The notes under the pieces: model-generated
What the model saw: only the letters and a program-made list of their open reading frames with translations
Told to the model about the DNA's origin: nothing
The model's database searches: none
Program-made: the position numbers and the translations under genes
Assembly: GCA_009705435.1 (NCBI GenBank)
Contig: WLTJ01000091.1
Location: 1 to 6,756, forward strand
DNA: 6,756 bases
Direction of reading: 5' to 3'
DNA from: Actinomycetota bacterium
Lineage (GTDB): Bacteria > Actinomycetota > Acidimicrobiia > Acidimicrobiales > Ilumatobacteraceae
In this document: positions 5,840 to 6,756 of the stretch, in pieces
Layout: every line of letters begins with the position of its first letter
Numbering within the stretch: position 1 is the first letter of the stretch

Positions 5840-6594
5840 CCTCGCGCTTGTACCGGGACACGGGAATAGTTCTGCGCACTTACAAATTAGGTGAATCGGA
5901 CAAAATTGTGATTTTCCTGACCGAAAATTACGGCAAAGTACGAGCAGTCGCTAAAGGAATTCGCAAAACCCGATCAAAGTTTGGGGGTCGCCTTGAACCG
6001 CTTTCGCATGTGGCCGTGCAGTTCCACCGGGGACGCGATTTAGACATCGTCAGTCAGGTCGAAAGTGTGGATTCACACGGAACTGTTTTTGGCAACTTGG
6101 ATGCGATGACACAAGCAAGTTCCCTTTTGGAAGCTGTTGACCAATTAGTCCCAGATCGTGAACCAGTACCGCAGATGTTCAAAATGTTGCTGGGTGCTCG
6201 GCAAACTCTACTGACGCGCCCCTCGCCACTTGTAGTCCCAGCCTTCTTGTGGAAGTTGCTCGTTGCTGAAGGCGTTCGCCCACAACTCGACAGTTGTGTG
6301 GCATGTGGTGAAGGCAGCGGAGAAGATATCAATTTTGTGGCTTTCGATATACAACAGGGAGGCGTCGTCTGTCGCTCGTGCCGCGCAGGGTTTGCGATTT
6401 CACCCGCGGCACTTAAATTGTTGCGCGATGTACTAGGTGGCCGACTCGGCGAAATGTTGGATCAAGCGCACCAACCGGGACCGCAGACTCTCAACGACCC
6501 TGTCTTAAATGAGGTGGCACAACTCGCAACACGAGCCTTTGAGCACCATATTGAGAGACGGTTGCGCTCAGTTTCTCTTTTTGAACAGCACTGA
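5836..6594 (+). CDS. recO: DNA repair protein RecO
   Basis: This is a recombination mediator that, with RecR, loads RecA on SSB-coated single-stranded DNA in the RecFOR pathway. The 252 aa match the usual family length. An N-terminal OB-fold is seen in YRDTGIVLRTYKLGESDKI, with the typical AKGIRKTRSKFGGRLEP (39-55) carrying the basic DNA-binding patch. A helical middle region follows, and two CxxC pairs (C154/C157 and C179/C182) form the zinc-finger site found in many RecO proteins. The start is GTG, overlapping the preceding stop as GTGA, so it is likely translated by reinitiation from the UppS-like gene. An ATG is not available nearby, and the protein begins MTSRLYRDTGIV as RecO proteins usually do. 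glyS follows after 51 nt. No odd residues were seen. Confidence 0.96.
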   Translation: MTSRLYRDTGIVLRTYKLGESDKIVIFLTENYGKVRAVAKGIRKTRSKFGGRLEPLSHVAVQFHRGRDLDIVSQVESVDSHGTVFGNLDAMTQASSLLEAVDQLVPDREPVPQMFKMLLGARQTLLTRPSPLVVPAFLWKLLVAEGVRPQLDSCVACGEGSGEDINFVAFDIQQGGVVCRSCRAGFAISPAALKLLRDVLGGRLGEMLDQAHQPGPQTLNDPVLNEVAQLATRAFEHHIERRLRSVSLFEQH

Positions 6595-6606
6595 TTCTTC
6601 TATACC

Positions 6607-6624
6607 TGCTTGTGAGCACTAGCA
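6607..6624. promoter_or_regulatory. Imperfect 18-bp palindrome between recO and glyS
   Basis: TGCTTGTGAGCACTAGCA pairs with its own reverse complement at all positions except one T-T mismatch (6611/6620) and the central AG. It overlaps the putative -35 box of glyS and could be an operator. The loop is too short, and no T-run follows, for a good terminator. Confidence 0.25.
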
Positions 6625-6636
6625 AACCCCTAAACT
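6610..6636 (+). promoter_or_regulatory. Weak candidate promoter for glyS, nearly leaderless
   Basis: TAAACT at 6631-6636 fits the TANNNT -10 pattern and ends 9 nt before the glyS ATG. A TTGTGA at 6610-6615 could be the -35 box with a short 15-bp spacer. No Shine-Dalgarno precedes the ATG, which fits a short or absent leader. Confidence 0.3.
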
Positions 6637-6645
6637 TGCTCTCCT

Positions 6646-6756
6646 ATGCCAGCTAAAGATCTCGACCAGATTGTCAACCTTTGTAAACGGCGAGGCTTCG
6701 TCTATCCATCGGCGGAGATCTATGGGGGTTTTCGGTCGAGTTATGACTACGGCCCA
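6646..6756 (+). CDS. glyS: Glycyl-tRNA synthetase, N-terminal fragment cut by window edge
   Basis: Only 37 residues are visible. They read MPAKDLDQIVNLCKRRGF, then VYPSAEIYGGFRSSYDYGP. The pattern LCKRRGF..PS.EIYGG..SSYDYGP is characteristic of the N-terminus of the homodimeric class II glycyl-tRNA synthetase (motif 1 region follows beyond the edge), not of the alpha2beta2 GlyQ/GlyS type. The enzyme charges tRNA-Gly with glycine in the cytoplasm. The ATG start fits the family. Its position downstream of recO mirrors the mycobacterial neighbourhood in which uppS, recO and glyS lie close together. The stop codon and catalytic core are outside the window. Confidence 0.93.
   Translation, partial: MPAKDLDQIVNLCKRRGFVYPSAEIYGGFRSSYDYGP

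Noticed and set aside
6595..6645. Intrinsic terminator after recO
   Set aside because: The palindrome at 6607-6624 has almost no loop, contains a mismatch and is followed by AAACCCC instead of a T-run.

Overview
The window looks like a chromosomal segment of an actinobacterium of roughly balanced base composition. I infer a member of Acidimicrobiia or a relative, from gene content only: an MtrA/MtrB-like two-component pair, a small lipoprotein encoded directly behind the kinase, a DinG helicase with actinobacterial-type motifs, and the neighbourhood uppS / recO / glyS, which is also clustered in mycobacteria. Starts are often GTG and Shine-Dalgarno sequences are mostly weak, consistent with frequent leaderless transcripts. 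Coding density is very high. I see no mobile element, CRISPR array, rRNA or tRNA.

Left part (1-2492): a divergent cell-envelope signalling module. On the minus strand a membrane histidine kinase (184-1569) is followed, with a 4-bp ATGA overlap, by a lipoprotein cut by the window edge (1-187). On the plus strand lies an OmpR-family response regulator (1800-2492). This resembles the MtrA-MtrB-LpqB system, but with regulator and kinase split head to head instead of in one operon. The 230-bp spacer holds a strong 12-bp hairpin with a U-rich tail on the kinase side, a perfect 16-bp palindrome and three AAAGTG repeats.

Middle (2513-5144, minus strand): a cis-prenyltransferase (uppS) followed by a DinG/XPD-type iron-sulfur helicase. 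DinG converges on the response regulator with only 20 bp between stop codons.

Right part (5243-6756, plus strand): a protein of about 198 aa that I read as a degenerate UppS homologue resembling eukaryotic NgBR/Nus1, overlapping recO by 4 bp (GTGA), then the start of glyS. The point of most interest is this protein together with the divergently encoded UppS. UppS keeps every catalytic motif but lacks the C-terminal R-x-G motif. The partner has lost the catalytic motifs but keeps an intact C-terminal RERRFGG. This is the same division of labour as in the human DHDDS/NgBR enzyme, so the locus may encode a bacterial heteromeric polyprenyl-diphosphate synthase making the lipid carrier for cell-wall synthesis. 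That is inference from sequence; no search or structure prediction was run.
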